A stretch of 54,639 nucleotides of DNA from JBOFBH01 sp051657715. Lineage in GTDB: Bacteria; Actinomycetota; Actinomycetes; Actinomycetales; Angustibacteraceae. Position 1 is the stretch's first letter. Every line of letters begins with the position of its first letter. The stretch is taken from positions 1 through 54,639 of the forward strand of contig JBOFLF010000042.1 in the NCBI GenBank assembly GCA_051657715.1. The letters run 5' to 3'. The position numbers and the translations under genes were made by a program. Under the pieces are notes generated by a model that worked only from the letters and a program-made list of their open reading frames with translations, did no database searches and was not told where the DNA came from. This document shows, in pieces, positions 8,440 through 20,111 of this stretch.

Positions 8440-8850
8440 GTGGCAGCGCGGAGCAAGGCCCGCCGACGGGCGGTCGAGGTGCTGTTCGAGGCTGACCAGC
8501 GGGGAGTCGATCCCGTGGTGGTGGTCCAGGACCGGGTGCGCCGTGCTCAACCGCCCATCAACGAGTACACCGTGACGTTGGTCCGTGGTGTGGTCCAGCG
8601 TCGGGAACGTCTGGATGAGCTGCTCACCACGTACTCCCAGGGGTGGACCATCGACCGGATGCCGGCGGTGGATCGGGCCATCCTGCGGGCCGGCGCCTGG
8701 GAGTTGCTGTTCAACGACGCCGTCCCGGACCCGGTGGTGATCAACGAGGCGGTCGAGCTGGCCACTGCGTTGTCCACCGAGGGGTCCCCGACGTTCGTCA
8801 ACGGGCTCCTGGGCCGGCTCCTAGAGTTGAAACCGGTGCTGGCGCCGTGA
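8440..8850 (+). CDS. nusB: Transcription antitermination factor NusB
   Basis: NusB is a small all-helical RNA-binding protein that works with NusE (S10) at boxA in rRNA antitermination. The N-terminus SKARRRAVEVLFEADQRG is the Arg-rich boxA-contacting helix. The C-terminal part carries WTIDRMPAVDRAILRAGAWEL and NEAVELA, both characteristic. It has 136 residues. The GTG has a weak GAGGA upstream. The stop lies inside the first copy of a 20-nt tandem repeat. The bldD gene is convergent 85 nt downstream. Confidence 0.94.
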   Translation: MAARSKARRRAVEVLFEADQRGVDPVVVVQDRVRRAQPPINEYTVTLVRGVVQRRERLDELLTTYSQGWTIDRMPAVDRAILRAGAWELLFNDAVPDPVVINEAVELATALSTEGSPTFVNGLLGRLLELKPVLAP

Positions 8851-8903
8851 CCCGATCGGCAGCCCGTGACCCGATCGGCAAGCCCGTGACCCGATCGGCA
8901 AGC
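8845..8903. repeat. Three copies of a 19-20-nt tandem repeat at the nusB stop
   Basis: The unit CCGTGACCCGATCGGCAAGC occurs three times in tandem; the first copy lacks one A. The first copy contains the nusB TGA stop, and the block fills most of the gap between the convergent nusB and bldD genes. No terminator hairpin with a T-run is visible in the gap. Confidence 0.8.
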
Positions 8904-8934
8904 CCGGGGCAGAGGCCTCGAGGAGAGCGGAAAG

Positions 8935-9441
8935 TCAGCGGCGGTCGATCATTCCCTCGACGGCGCGGCGGGCATCGGGGTCCAGGACACCCCAGCTGAT
9001 CAGCTCCTCGGCGAGTTGGGTCGGCGGCATGTCGTAGATGACCGCAAGGGTGCGCAGGTCGTCCTGGCGGATCGACAGCACGCGACCGTTGTAGTCCCCG
9101 CGTTGGGACTGGATCGTCTGGGCGTAGCGTGCGAGCGGTCCGGCTCGCTCGGCCGGGACGTTGCTGAGCCGTTCGAGGTCGATGACCAGACGCGGCGGTG
9201 GTTCGACCACCGAGGAGCTGCCGCCGTCGGGGAGCAGCGCGGACACGGGGACGCCGTAGAAGTCGGCCAACTCGGCGAGGCGTTGCACCGTCACGGCACG
9301 GTCACCGCGCTCGTACGACCCGACGACGACGGCCTTCCACCGTCCGTTGGAGCGCTCTTCGACGCCATGCAGGGACAGGCCCTGCTGGGTGCGGATGGCA
9401 CGCAGCCGGCCGCCGAGCGACCGCGCGTAGTCGGACGGCAT
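8935..9441 (-). CDS. bldD: Developmental transcription regulator BldD, c-di-GMP responsive
   Basis: BldD is the master repressor of sporulation genes in Streptomyces. It dimerises through tetrameric c-di-GMP to bind DNA. An XRE-type helix-turn-helix spans about residues 8-70 (GRLRAIRTQQG, SYERGDRAVTVQRLAELADFY). The C-terminal c-di-GMP domain carries RGD at 114-116 and RQDD at 125-128, the RxD-x8-RxxD signature. By my count the residue numbers are the same as in S. coelicolor BldD, so ligand binding is likely retained. It has 168 residues. The gene faces nusB and diverges from pyrR. Two GGDEF genes lie 40 kb away in the same window. Confidence 0.95.
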   Translation of the reverse strand: MPSDYARSLGGRLRAIRTQQGLSLHGVEERSNGRWKAVVVGSYERGDRAVTVQRLAELADFYGVPVSALLPDGGSSSVVEPPPRLVIDLERLSNVPAERAGPLARYAQTIQSQRGDYNGRVLSIRQDDLRTLAVIYDMPPTQLAEELISWGVLDPDARRAVEGMIDRR

Positions 9442-9522
9442 GGAGGACTCCTCGCTCTGGGGACCGGTCGGGAGGACCGGTTTGGACGAGACGGACAGTT
9501 CAGCCCGTCGTGATCCCGTATA

Positions 9523-9551
9523 TCGTTACGGAGCGTAACATTGTCCGTCAA
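9523..9551 (-). promoter_or_regulatory. bldD promoter with overlapping inverted-repeat operator
   Basis: On the minus strand, TTGACG (9551-9546) and TAACGA (9528-9523) are separated by 17 nt, a good sigma-70-type promoter for bldD. An inverted repeat GTTAC-n5-GTAAC (9525-9539) covers part of the -10 and the spacer. It resembles the inverted TnAC/GTnA half-sites of BldD boxes, so autorepression is a reasonable inference. The gene-free stretch 9442-9771 (330 nt) holds this promoter, the pyr promoter and the pyr leader. Confidence 0.6.
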
Positions 9552-9690
9552 GTGGTTCGAGGGTTCGCTCCCACATCTGGATCAGCGCGATCTCGGACCG
9601 CAACCGTTTGGTCGCACACCTCGGCCACGCGCAGCACACCGAGGTCAGCGACCGCTTGAGATGGCTGGTCCGACACCAGCCAGGGGCGTG

Positions 9691-9719
9691 GTGTCAGGGA
9701 TTCGAGGCTGCGGTACGGT
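9691..9719 (+). promoter_or_regulatory. Promoter of the pyr operon
   Basis: GTGTCA (9691-9696, four of six consensus bases) and TACGGT (9714-9719) are separated by 17 nt. Transcription would start near 9726, giving a leader of about 45 nt that contains the PyrR-type hairpin. Confidence 0.45.
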
Positions 9720-9728
9720 CGGAACACG

Positions 9729-9770
9729 TCCCTTTAACGACCCGTCCTGTGAGGCGGGGAAGGAGCGCCT
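9729..9770 (+). promoter_or_regulatory. PyrR-binding leader RNA of the pyr operon
   Basis: After CTTTAACGA the RNA can fold into a bulged hairpin: CCCG (9741-9744) pairs with CGGG (9755-9758), U9745 bulges, and CC (9746-9747) pairs with GG (9753-9754) around a UGUGA loop. The UCC-GUGAGG loop resembles PyrR-binding loops and the conserved pyr leader of mycobacteria. The Shine-Dalgarno AAGGAG (9760-9765) starts 2 nt after the hairpin, so PyrR-UMP binding could block ribosome entry. Translational control is inferred. Confidence 0.7.
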
Positions 9771-9771
9771 G

Positions 9772-10374
9772 ATGACTCCTGCGCGGAGCAACTCCCATGG
9801 CGAGGGCTCGGCTGGCAGTGCATCGACGACGCGCGTCGTCCTGGAGGCCGGGGAGATCAACCGGAGCCTCACCCGGATCGCCCACGAGATCCTGGAGCAC
9901 AACAAGGGGATCGACGGGTTGACCCTGTTGGGGATTCCGACCCGCGGTGTTCCGTTGGCCCAGCGGTTGGCGGAGCGGATCGCTCGGGCGGAGGGCGCGC
10001 AGGTTCCGGTCGGCGCTCTGGACATCACGATGTTCCGGGACGATCTGCGGCAGCACCCGGTGCGGACCCTGGAACGCACCGACATCCCGGTCGGCGGAGT
10101 CGAGGGCCGCGTCGTCGTGATCGTGGACGACGTGCTCTACTCCGGTCGCACCGTGCGAGCCGCGCTGGACGCGCTGGCCGCGGTCGGACGTCCCCGGGCC
10201 GTACGGCTCGCCGTCCTGGTGGACCGGGGGCATCGGGAGCTGCCCATCCGCGCGGACCACGTGGGCAAGAACCTGCCCACCTCGCAGACCGAGCGGGTGC
10301 ACGTGCAGCTGGTCGAGTACGACGCGGTCGACGAGGTGCGGATCGCCCGGGCAGCTGACCGAGGGGGCCGCTGA
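9772..10374 (+). CDS. pyrR: Pyrimidine operon regulator / uracil phosphoribosyltransferase PyrR
   Basis: PyrR binds leader RNA in response to UMP and often has uracil phosphoribosyltransferase activity. The PRPP-binding motif VVIVDDVLYSGRT is intact, as are GIPTRGVPLAQRL and DITMFRDDL. LVDRGHRELPIRADHVGKNLPT is typical of PyrR rather than UPRT. The ATG is preceded by AAGGAG at 6 nt, which decides the start and gives 200 residues. Its stop overlaps the pyrB start by one base (TGATG). It is the first gene of pyrR-B-C-carAB-D-F and probably regulates its own mRNA. Confidence 0.96.
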   Translation: MTPARSNSHGEGSAGSASTTRVVLEAGEINRSLTRIAHEILEHNKGIDGLTLLGIPTRGVPLAQRLAERIARAEGAQVPVGALDITMFRDDLRQHPVRTLERTDIPVGGVEGRVVVIVDDVLYSGRTVRAALDALAAVGRPRAVRLAVLVDRGHRELPIRADHVGKNLPTSQTERVHVQLVEYDAVDEVRIARAADRGGR

Positions 10375-11330
10375 TGCGTCACCTGCTGTCCGCCGCCGAC
10401 CTGGACCGGGACGCCGCGATCGCCGTCCTGGACACCGCCGAGCAGATGGCCGCCACCCAGCAGCGGGAGATCAAGAAGCTGCCGACGCTGCGCGGCCGGA
10501 CCGTCATCAACCTGTTCTACGAGGACTCCACCCGGACCCGGATCTCCTTCGAGGCCGCGGCGAAGCGGTTGTCCGCCGATGTGATCACGTTCTCCGCCAA
10601 GGGATCCAGCGTGGCCAAAGGGGAGAGCTTGAAGGACACCGCGCTGACCTTGCAGGCGATGGGCGCGGACGCGGTGGTGGTCCGGCACGGGGCCAGCGGG
10701 GCCGCGCACCGGCTGGCCAGTGCGGGGTGGTTGGACGCCGCGGTGCTCAATGCGGGTGACGGCACCCACGAGCACCCGACCCAGGCGTTGCTGGACGCCC
10801 TCACGCTGCGGCACCACCTGGTCGGTGGCGGACCGGGTAAGACGGCGCCGGGTGCTGATCTCGCGGGGCGTCGGGTGGTGATCGTCGGGGACGTCCTGCA
10901 CAGTCGAGTGGCTCGCAGCAACGTGCTGCTGCTGCACACTCTGGGCGCGCGGGTGACCCTTGTCGCCCCGCCCACCCTGCTGCCGCACCGGGTGGACACC
11001 TGGCCCTGCGCGACCTCCTACGACCTGGACGACGCGCTGGTGGAGGCCGACGCGGTGATGATGCTGCGGGTGCAGCGGGAGCGGATGAACGCGGCGTACT
11101 TCCCGAGCGAGCGCGAGTACTCCCGGCGGTACGGGCTGGACGGGCGTCGGCTGCGCCAGCTGCCCGAGCACACCATCGTGATGCACCCGGGTCCGATGAA
11201 CCGGGGGCTGGAGATCTGCGCGGACGCGGCGGACAGCGTGCGCTCCACCATCGTCGAGCAGGTCAGCAACGGGGTGACGGTGCGGATGGCCGTGCTGTAC
11301 CTGATGCTCGCCGGATCGGAGGCAGCGTGA
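10374..11330 (+). CDS. pyrB: Aspartate carbamoyltransferase catalytic subunit
   Basis: This enzyme joins carbamoyl phosphate and aspartate to N-carbamoylaspartate, the first committed step of UMP synthesis. The carbamoyl-phosphate site STRTRISFEAAAKRL (STRT) follows FYED, and HPTQALLDALTLR is the second signature. The C-terminal MHPGPMNRGLEI completes the aspartate-binding domain. Its 318 residues are standard. No pyrI regulatory subunit is present, as usual for actinobacteria. The stop overlaps the pyrC GTG. Confidence 0.97.
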   Translation: MRHLLSAADLDRDAAIAVLDTAEQMAATQQREIKKLPTLRGRTVINLFYEDSTRTRISFEAAAKRLSADVITFSAKGSSVAKGESLKDTALTLQAMGADAVVVRHGASGAAHRLASAGWLDAAVLNAGDGTHEHPTQALLDALTLRHHLVGGGPGKTAPGADLAGRRVVIVGDVLHSRVARSNVLLLHTLGARVTLVAPPTLLPHRVDTWPCATSYDLDDALVEADAVMMLRVQRERMNAAYFPSEREYSRRYGLDGRRLRQLPEHTIVMHPGPMNRGLEICADAADSVRSTIVEQVSNGVTVRMAVLYLMLAGSEAA

Positions 11331-12697
11331 GCTGGGGCGAGGGACTTAGCACGGCGACCCAGGACGCCGGCCCGTACCTGCTGCGCGGGGTGCGCCCGCT
11401 CGGCGGCGAGCCGGTGGACCTGCGCCTGGCGGGCGGCGTGGTGGCCGAGGTGGGCAGCGAGCTGCCGGTCGGAGAGGCGACCGTGGTGGACGCCCGGGCC
11501 GCCAGCGGTGCCGGGCTGGTCGCCCTGCCGGGCCTGGTCGACCTGCACACCCACCTGCGCGAGCCCGGCCGCGAGGACGCCGAGACCGTGGAGTCCGGCA
11601 CCCGGGCGGCGGCCGCGGGCGGGTACACCGCGGTGCACGCGATGGCGAACACCAGCCCGGTCGCGGACACCGTCGGGGTCGTCGAGCAGGTGTGGCGGCT
11701 CGGTCGCGAGGCCGGCTGGGCGGACGTGCACCCGGTGGGCGCGGTGACGGTCGGACTGCGCGGCGAGCGGTTGGCCGAGCTGGGCGCGATGGCCGACAGC
11801 ACGGCACGGGTCCGGGTGTTCAGCGACGACGGGCACTGCGTGGACGACGCGGTGCTGATGCGGCGGGCGCTGGAGTACGTCAAGGCGTTCGACGGGGTGG
11901 TCGCCCAGCACGCGCAGGAGCCCCGGCTCACCGCAGGGGCTCAGATGCACGAGGGCGCGGTGTCCGGGGTGCTCGGCCTGGCCGGGTGGCCATCGGTCGC
12001 GGAAGAGGCGGTGATCGCCCGGGACGTGCTGCTGGCCGAGCACGTCGGTTCCCGGCTGCACGTGTGCCACGTGTCCACCGCCGGGTCGGTGGAGATCCTG
12101 CGGTGGGCGCGCTCGCGGGGGGTGCCGGTCACCGCCGAGGTCACCCCGCACCACCTGCTGCTCACCCACGAGCTGGTGCGCAGCTACGACCCGCGGTACA
12201 AGGTGAACCCGCCGCTGCGGGACGAGGCGGACGTGCTCGCGCTGCGCCGGGCGGTCGCGGACGGCGTGATCGACGCGATCGCCACCGACCACGCCCCGCA
12301 CCCGGCGGAGGACAAGGACTGCGAGTGGCCGGCCGCCGCGATGGGCATGACCGGCCTGGAGACGGCGCTGTCGGTCGTGGTGGAGGCGTTGGTGGACACC
12401 GGATCGCTGGACTGGGTCGGCGTGGCCGACCGGATGTCGGTGCGGCCGGCACGGATCGGCCGGCTGGCCGGCCAGGGCCGGCCGCTCGCGATCGGTGAGC
12501 CGGCGAACATCGTCCTGGTCGACCCGTCGGCCCGGTGGACGGTCGACCCGGCGGCCCTGCAGACCGCCAGCCGCAACACCCCGTTCGCCGGGCGCGAGAT
12601 GCGCGGCCGGGTGGTCGCCACGTTCCTACGCGGTCGCGCCACGGTGCTGGACGGCGTCCTGCAGCGTCCGGCGACGACCGCGGACGGTCGGTCGTGA
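11327..12697 (+). CDS. pyrC: Dihydroorotase
   Basis: Dihydroorotase cyclises carbamoyl aspartate to dihydroorotate. It is a type I amidohydrolase: the metal-binding DLHTHLREPG and the catalytic TDHAPH segment are both present, so it is catalytically competent, not a PyrX-like remnant. HVCHVSTAGSVEI and VTPHHLLLTHE carry further metal ligands. The first 20-odd residues are not conserved. The GTG start overlaps the pyrB stop (GTGA). In many actinobacteria a small membrane-protein gene sits between pyrC and carA; here only 79 nt separate them and no gene is seen. Confidence 0.96.
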   Translation: MSWGEGLSTATQDAGPYLLRGVRPLGGEPVDLRLAGGVVAEVGSELPVGEATVVDARAASGAGLVALPGLVDLHTHLREPGREDAETVESGTRAAAAGGYTAVHAMANTSPVADTVGVVEQVWRLGREAGWADVHPVGAVTVGLRGERLAELGAMADSTARVRVFSDDGHCVDDAVLMRRALEYVKAFDGVVAQHAQEPRLTAGAQMHEGAVSGVLGLAGWPSVAEEAVIARDVLLAEHVGSRLHVCHVSTAGSVEILRWARSRGVPVTAEVTPHHLLLTHELVRSYDPRYKVNPPLRDEADVLALRRAVADGVIDAIATDHAPHPAEDKDCEWPAAAMGMTGLETALSVVVEALVDTGSLDWVGVADRMSVRPARIGRLAGQGRPLAIGEPANIVLVDPSARWTVDPAALQTASRNTPFAGREMRGRVVATFLRGRATVLDGVLQRPATTADGRS

Positions 12698-12776
12698 ACG
12701 CCCAGGGTGTCGCTCGTCGGATCGCGGTGCCAGCCGGCATCGACCATCAGGCACCCGCTGAAAGGATGGTGACCAC

Positions 12777-13984
12777 GTGAGCGACCAGGCGATGCTGGTC
12801 CTGGAGGACGGCCGGACGTTCCACGGCGAGGCGTTCGGCGCGCTGGGCCGGTGCACCGGCGAGGTGGTGTTCTCCACCGCGATGACCGGCTACCAGGAGA
12901 CCCTCACCGACCCGAGCTACCACCGCCAGCTGGTCGTGCAGACCGCGCCGCACATCGGCAACACCGGGGTGAACGACGAGGACGAGGAGTCCCGGCGGAT
13001 CTGGGTCAGCGGGTACGTGGTGCGCGACCCGTCGCCGCGGCCCTCCAGCTGGCGCTCGCGCCGGCCGCTGGCCGACGAGCTGCGGGACCAGAGCGTGGTC
13101 GGGATCAGCGGAATCGACACCCGGGCGCTCACCCGGCACCTGCGCGAACGCGGGGTGATGCGGGCCGGCATCGTCAGCGGCCCGGTGCTGGGCGGCAGCG
13201 CGTCGGGCGTCCCGCCCCGTGCCGCGTCGTCCGACGTCGCCGTAGACGTCCCGCCCGGTGCCGCCGGGTGGTCGTCGGCCGTCGCGGCGCTGCTCGAGGA
13301 GGTCCGGTCGGCACCCTCGATGGCGGGGGCACAGCTCGCCGAGGAGGTGTCGACCTCGGAGCCCTACGTCGTCCAGCCGGTGGGGGACAAGCGATTCACG
13401 GTGGCGGCGGTCGACCTCGGGATCAAGGCGATGACGCCCCGACGGATGGCCGAGCGGGGCGTCGAGGTGCACGTGCTGCCCGCGACCGCGTCGCTGGACG
13501 ACGTCCTGGGGACGGGCGCGGACGGGGTGTTCTTCAGCAACGGCCCCGGTGACCCGGCCACCGCCGACCGGCAGGTCGAGCTGTTGCGCGGGGTGCTGGA
13601 GCGGCGGATCCCGTTCTTCGGCATCTGCTTCGGCAACCAGCTGCTCGGCCGGGCGCTCGGCTTCGGCACCTACAAGCTCGGGTACGGGCACCGCGGCATC
13701 AACCAGCCGGTGCTGGACCGGGCCACCGGCCGGGTGGAGGTGACCGCGCACAACCACGGGTTCGCCGTCGACGCGCCCCGGGACGCGGTCGCGGACACCC
13801 CGTACGGCCGGGTCGAGGTCAGCCACGTGTGCCTCAACGACGACGTCGTGGAGGGCCTGCGCTGCCTGGACGTGCCGGCGTTCTCCGTCCAGTACCACCC
13901 GGAGGCGGCCGCCGGCCCGCACGACGCCAGCTACCTGTTCGACCGCTTCGTCGATCTACTGTCCACCGGCCAAGGAGTGCGTTG

Positions 13985-13985
<1 letters not shown>
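12777..13985 (+). CDS. carA: Carbamoyl-phosphate synthase small subunit (glutaminase)
   Basis: CarA hydrolyses glutamine and channels ammonia to CarB. The N-terminal domain shows FHGEAFGA and TGYQETLTDPSY. The class I amidotransferase domain has the nucleophile elbow FFGICFGNQLLGRA with its catalytic Cys, and VQYHPEA with the catalytic His and Glu. A linker of about 30 Ala/Ser/Pro-rich residues (roughly 135-165) separates the domains. The 402-residue length is slightly above average because of this insert. AAAGGATGG lies upstream of the GTG. The stop overlaps the carB ATG by one base. Confidence 0.97.
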
Positions 13986-17440
<3,455 letters not shown>

Positions 17441-17443
17441 CCG

Positions 17444-18574
17444 GTGGTGGGCCGCACGTCGTCTGTTGCCCGGGTCCTCGCTGAGGTCGGTTATCGAGCG
17501 GGCCGCCCGGTGCTGTTGCGGTTGCCGCCCGAGCGAGCGCACGATCTGACGCTCGGTGCGCTCGCCGGCTGGTCCGCGCTGGGTGCTGTGCTGCCGTCCA
17601 GGCCACGCGACGCCGCCGGCCGGCCGCCGGCCGTGCGGCTGCTCGGGTTGGATTTCCCCTCCCGGGTGGGCCTGGCCGCCGGCATGGACAAGGACGGCCG
17701 GGCGCTGGGCGCGTGGCCGGCGCTCGGTTTGGGTTTCGTCGAGGTCGGCACGGTGACCGCGTACCCGCAGCCCGGCAACCCGCGGCCACGGCTCTTCCGG
17801 CTGCCGAGGGACGAGGCGCTGATCAACCGGATGGGCTTCAACAACGCCGGTTCGGCCGCGCTGGCCGCGCGGCTGGCTCGGCGTGGTCGCTACCCGGTGC
17901 CGCTGGGCATCAGCATCGGCAAGTCCCGCCGCGCCCCGGTCGCCGACGCCATCGAGGACTACCTGACGTCGCTGCGCCGCCTTCACCGGTACGCCGACTA
18001 CGTCGCGGTGAACGTCAGCTCCCCCAATACTCCGGGCTTGCGCTCGTTGCAGGAGCCCGACGTCCTCCGTGACCTGCTGGACGCCCTCGCGGCAGCTGGG
18101 CGAGAGCTGTCGGCGGCATCGGGCCGGACGGTGCCGTTGCTGGTCAAGGTGGCCCCGGACCTGACGACCGAGGCGTTGCAAGAATTGGTGCAGGTGTGCC
18201 TGGAGCACCAGGTCGCCGGTCTGATCGCCGGGAACACCACAGTGTCCCGGGACGGTCTGCGCACCACCGGGCCGGTGACCCAGCAGGCCGGTGGGCTCAG
18301 CGGCGCTCCGGTGGCCGCCCGGGCGCTGCAGGCCGTCCGGGTGATCCGCCGGACGGCGGGTGCCGGGTTCCCGGTGATCGGCGTCGGTGGTATTCGCGGC
18401 CCGGACGACGCTCGGCGGATGCTGGACGCTGGCGCCGACCTGCTCCAGGTCTACACCGGGCTGGTGTTCCGCGGCCCGGCTCTGATCCGCACGGTGTCCG
18501 CCGCGGTGGACGGCGTGCGGGCGCCGGCTCCAGCCCCTGGCGGGGCGCGTGGGTCAGCCGGAGACCAGCGGTGA
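17444..18574 (+). CDS. pyrD: Dihydroorotate dehydrogenase (quinone), class 2
   Basis: This FMN enzyme oxidises dihydroorotate to orotate and passes electrons to membrane quinone. The N-terminal helical segment (LLRLPPERAHDLTLGAL) is the class 2 membrane-associating part. The barrel shows PSRVGLAAGMDKDG, INRMGFNNAG, the catalytic-serine loop NVSSPNTPGLR, LVKVAPDL and GVGGIRGPDDARRML. It has 376 residues. The GTG lies 3 nt after the carB stop, with a second GTG one codon later. The stop overlaps pyrF (GTGA). Confidence 0.96.
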   Translation: MVGRTSSVARVLAEVGYRAGRPVLLRLPPERAHDLTLGALAGWSALGAVLPSRPRDAAGRPPAVRLLGLDFPSRVGLAAGMDKDGRALGAWPALGLGFVEVGTVTAYPQPGNPRPRLFRLPRDEALINRMGFNNAGSAALAARLARRGRYPVPLGISIGKSRRAPVADAIEDYLTSLRRLHRYADYVAVNVSSPNTPGLRSLQEPDVLRDLLDALAAAGRELSAASGRTVPLLVKVAPDLTTEALQELVQVCLEHQVAGLIAGNTTVSRDGLRTTGPVTQQAGGLSGAPVAARALQAVRVIRRTAGAGFPVIGVGGIRGPDDARRMLDAGADLLQVYTGLVFRGPALIRTVSAAVDGVRAPAPAPGGARGSAGDQR

Positions 18575-19512
18575 GCCCATTCGGCCGACGCCTTGCCGAG
18601 GCGATGGCCACCCGCGGCCCGTTGTGTGTCGGGATCGACCCGCACCCGGCGCTGCTCGCGGCCTGGGGCCTGACCGACGACCCGGACGGGGTGGCGCGGT
18701 TCGCCGACGCATGCGTGGCCGGCCTGGCGGACGCGACCGCGGTCCTCAAGCCGCAGTCCGCGTTCTTCGAACGGCACGGCAGCCGGGGCATCGCGGTTCT
18801 GGAGCGCACCATCGCGGATGCCCGATCGGCTGGCGCGCTAGTAGTGGTGGACGCCAAGCGCGGCGACATCGGATCCACCATGTCGGCGTACGCCGACGCC
18901 TACCTCAACCCGGCCAGCCCGTTGGCCGGGGACGCGGTCACCTTGTCGCCGTACCTGGGCTACGAGTCGCTGCGTCCGGCGCTGGACGCAGCGATCCGCT
19001 ACGGCCGTGGGGTTTTCGTCCTGGGGCTGACGTCGAACCCGCAGGGAGCCCAGGTGCAGCACGCCCGGCCGGAGGGCGGGTTGTCGGTCGCCGCGAGCGT
19101 GGTCGCTGGCACGAGGGCCGACAACGTCCGAGCGTTGAGCGCCGCGGCGTCCAGCGAGACCGAACCGCCCCGCGGATCGGCACCGCCTGACGGCGTGCGA
19201 CCTGACGGCGTGCGAGCGGGGATTCCGTTGTTGGGTCCGGTGGGACTGGTGGTCGGCGCGACGATCGGCACGGCGGTGCACGACCTGGGCCTCGATCTGG
19301 CCGGCACCCGGGCGCCGTTGCTGGCCCCGGGGATCGGCGCCCAGGGGGCCGGTATCGCCGACCTGGCCCGGGTCTTCGGCCCGGCCCTGCCTCAGGTGAT
19401 CGCCTCGGTGTCCCGCCAGGTGTTGCAGGCCGGACCGGCACCGCCCGCGCTGTGTGCCGCCGCCCGACAGGTGGTGGACGAGCTGCGCGCGGCTCTCGTT
19501 CTCGGTGCCTGA
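18571..19512 (+). CDS. pyrF: Orotidine 5'-phosphate decarboxylase, type 2
   Basis: PyrF decarboxylates OMP to UMP, ending the pathway. The catalytic motif DAKRGDIGSTMSAYADAYL is the form found in the longer actinobacterial/type 2 enzymes. CVGIDPHPALLAAWGL and LKPQSAFFERHG are further signatures. An insert near residues 190-215 contains PDGVR twice, encoded by a perfect 15-nt tandem repeat (19186-19215), just before GPVGLVVGATIG. The GTG overlaps the pyrD stop, giving 313 residues. pyrE is the only UMP-pathway gene missing from the cluster. Confidence 0.94.
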   Translation: MSPFGRRLAEAMATRGPLCVGIDPHPALLAAWGLTDDPDGVARFADACVAGLADATAVLKPQSAFFERHGSRGIAVLERTIADARSAGALVVVDAKRGDIGSTMSAYADAYLNPASPLAGDAVTLSPYLGYESLRPALDAAIRYGRGVFVLGLTSNPQGAQVQHARPEGGLSVAASVVAGTRADNVRALSAAASSETEPPRGSAPPDGVRPDGVRAGIPLLGPVGLVVGATIGTAVHDLGLDLAGTRAPLLAPGIGAQGAGIADLARVFGPALPQVIASVSRQVLQAGPAPPALCAAARQVVDELRAALVLGA

Positions 19513-19568
19513 CCCGGCGGCGCGACCCGCGTCACGCCTGAATGCGCCCAGCTGTTTGCGGGGTCTCG

Positions 19569-19598
19569 TTGCTCTGAACCGGCACGACTCGCTAGGTT
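19569..19598 (+). promoter_or_regulatory. Promoter of mihF
   Basis: TTGCTC (19569-19574) and TAGGTT (19593-19598) are separated by 18 nt. They lie in the 145-nt gap after pyrF, so mihF probably has its own promoter with a leader of about 50 nt. Confidence 0.5.
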
Positions 19599-19657
19599 CG
19601 AGTGAGCGGGGGTTTCCCGCGTGTCCGAACACATCTGACTCGACCGAGGTGACCTCC

Positions 19658-19975
19658 GTGGCCTTGCCATCCTTGACCCCGGAGCAGCGCCAAGCTGCTC
19701 TCGAGAAGGCCGCTGCGGCGCGGCGTGAACGTGCCGAGGTGAAAAACCGGCTCAAGCACTCTCACGGATCGTTGGCTGACGTCATCTCAGACGGCCAGTC
19801 GAACGAGGTCATCGGCAAGATGAAGGTGTCCGCGCTGCTCGAGGCCATGCCCGGGGTCGGCAAGGTGCGGGCTCAGCAGATCATGGACGAGCTGGGGATC
19901 TCCTCGACCCGCCGGGTGCGAGGCTTGGGCGCCAAGCAGATGTCCGCCCTGGTGGACCGGTTCTCCGGTTCGTGA
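19658..19975 (+). CDS. mihF: Integration host factor, actinobacterial type (mIHF/sIHF)
   Basis: mIHF is a small nucleoid-associated protein of actinobacteria that bends DNA and is unrelated in fold to HU/IHF. The N-terminal helix LTPEQRQAALEKAAAARRERAE and the helix-two-turn-helix region LEAMPGVGKVRAQQIMDELGI are diagnostic. The C-terminus is RRVRGLGAKQMSALVDRF. The GTG is chosen because GAGGTG lies about 8 nt upstream and it yields 105 residues, the length of the active M. tuberculosis protein. The mihF-gmk-rpoZ order is conserved in the phylum. Confidence 0.95.
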   Translation: MALPSLTPEQRQAALEKAAAARRERAEVKNRLKHSHGSLADVISDGQSNEVIGKMKVSALLEAMPGVGKVRAQQIMDELGISSTRRVRGLGAKQMSALVDRFSGS

Positions 19976-20111
19976 CCAGCACTCCCCGTCTCCCCGCTTC
20001 CTCGACGACCCGCGCGGTGACCTTCCCCGTGGCGACCTTCCCCGCGGTGTCCCTTCCTGTGGTGGCCTCGCCCGTCGTGTCGGTGATCGACGCGACCGCC
20101 CAGGCCGGGAC

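Noticed and set aside
12698..12776. Missing small membrane-protein gene between pyrC and carA
   Set aside because: The gap is too short for the gene seen in some relatives; simple absence is the plain reading.
13829..13984. Upstream start for carB
   Set aside because: It would overlap carA by over 150 nt; the ATG at 13985 begins the conserved N-terminus and overlaps the carA stop by one base.
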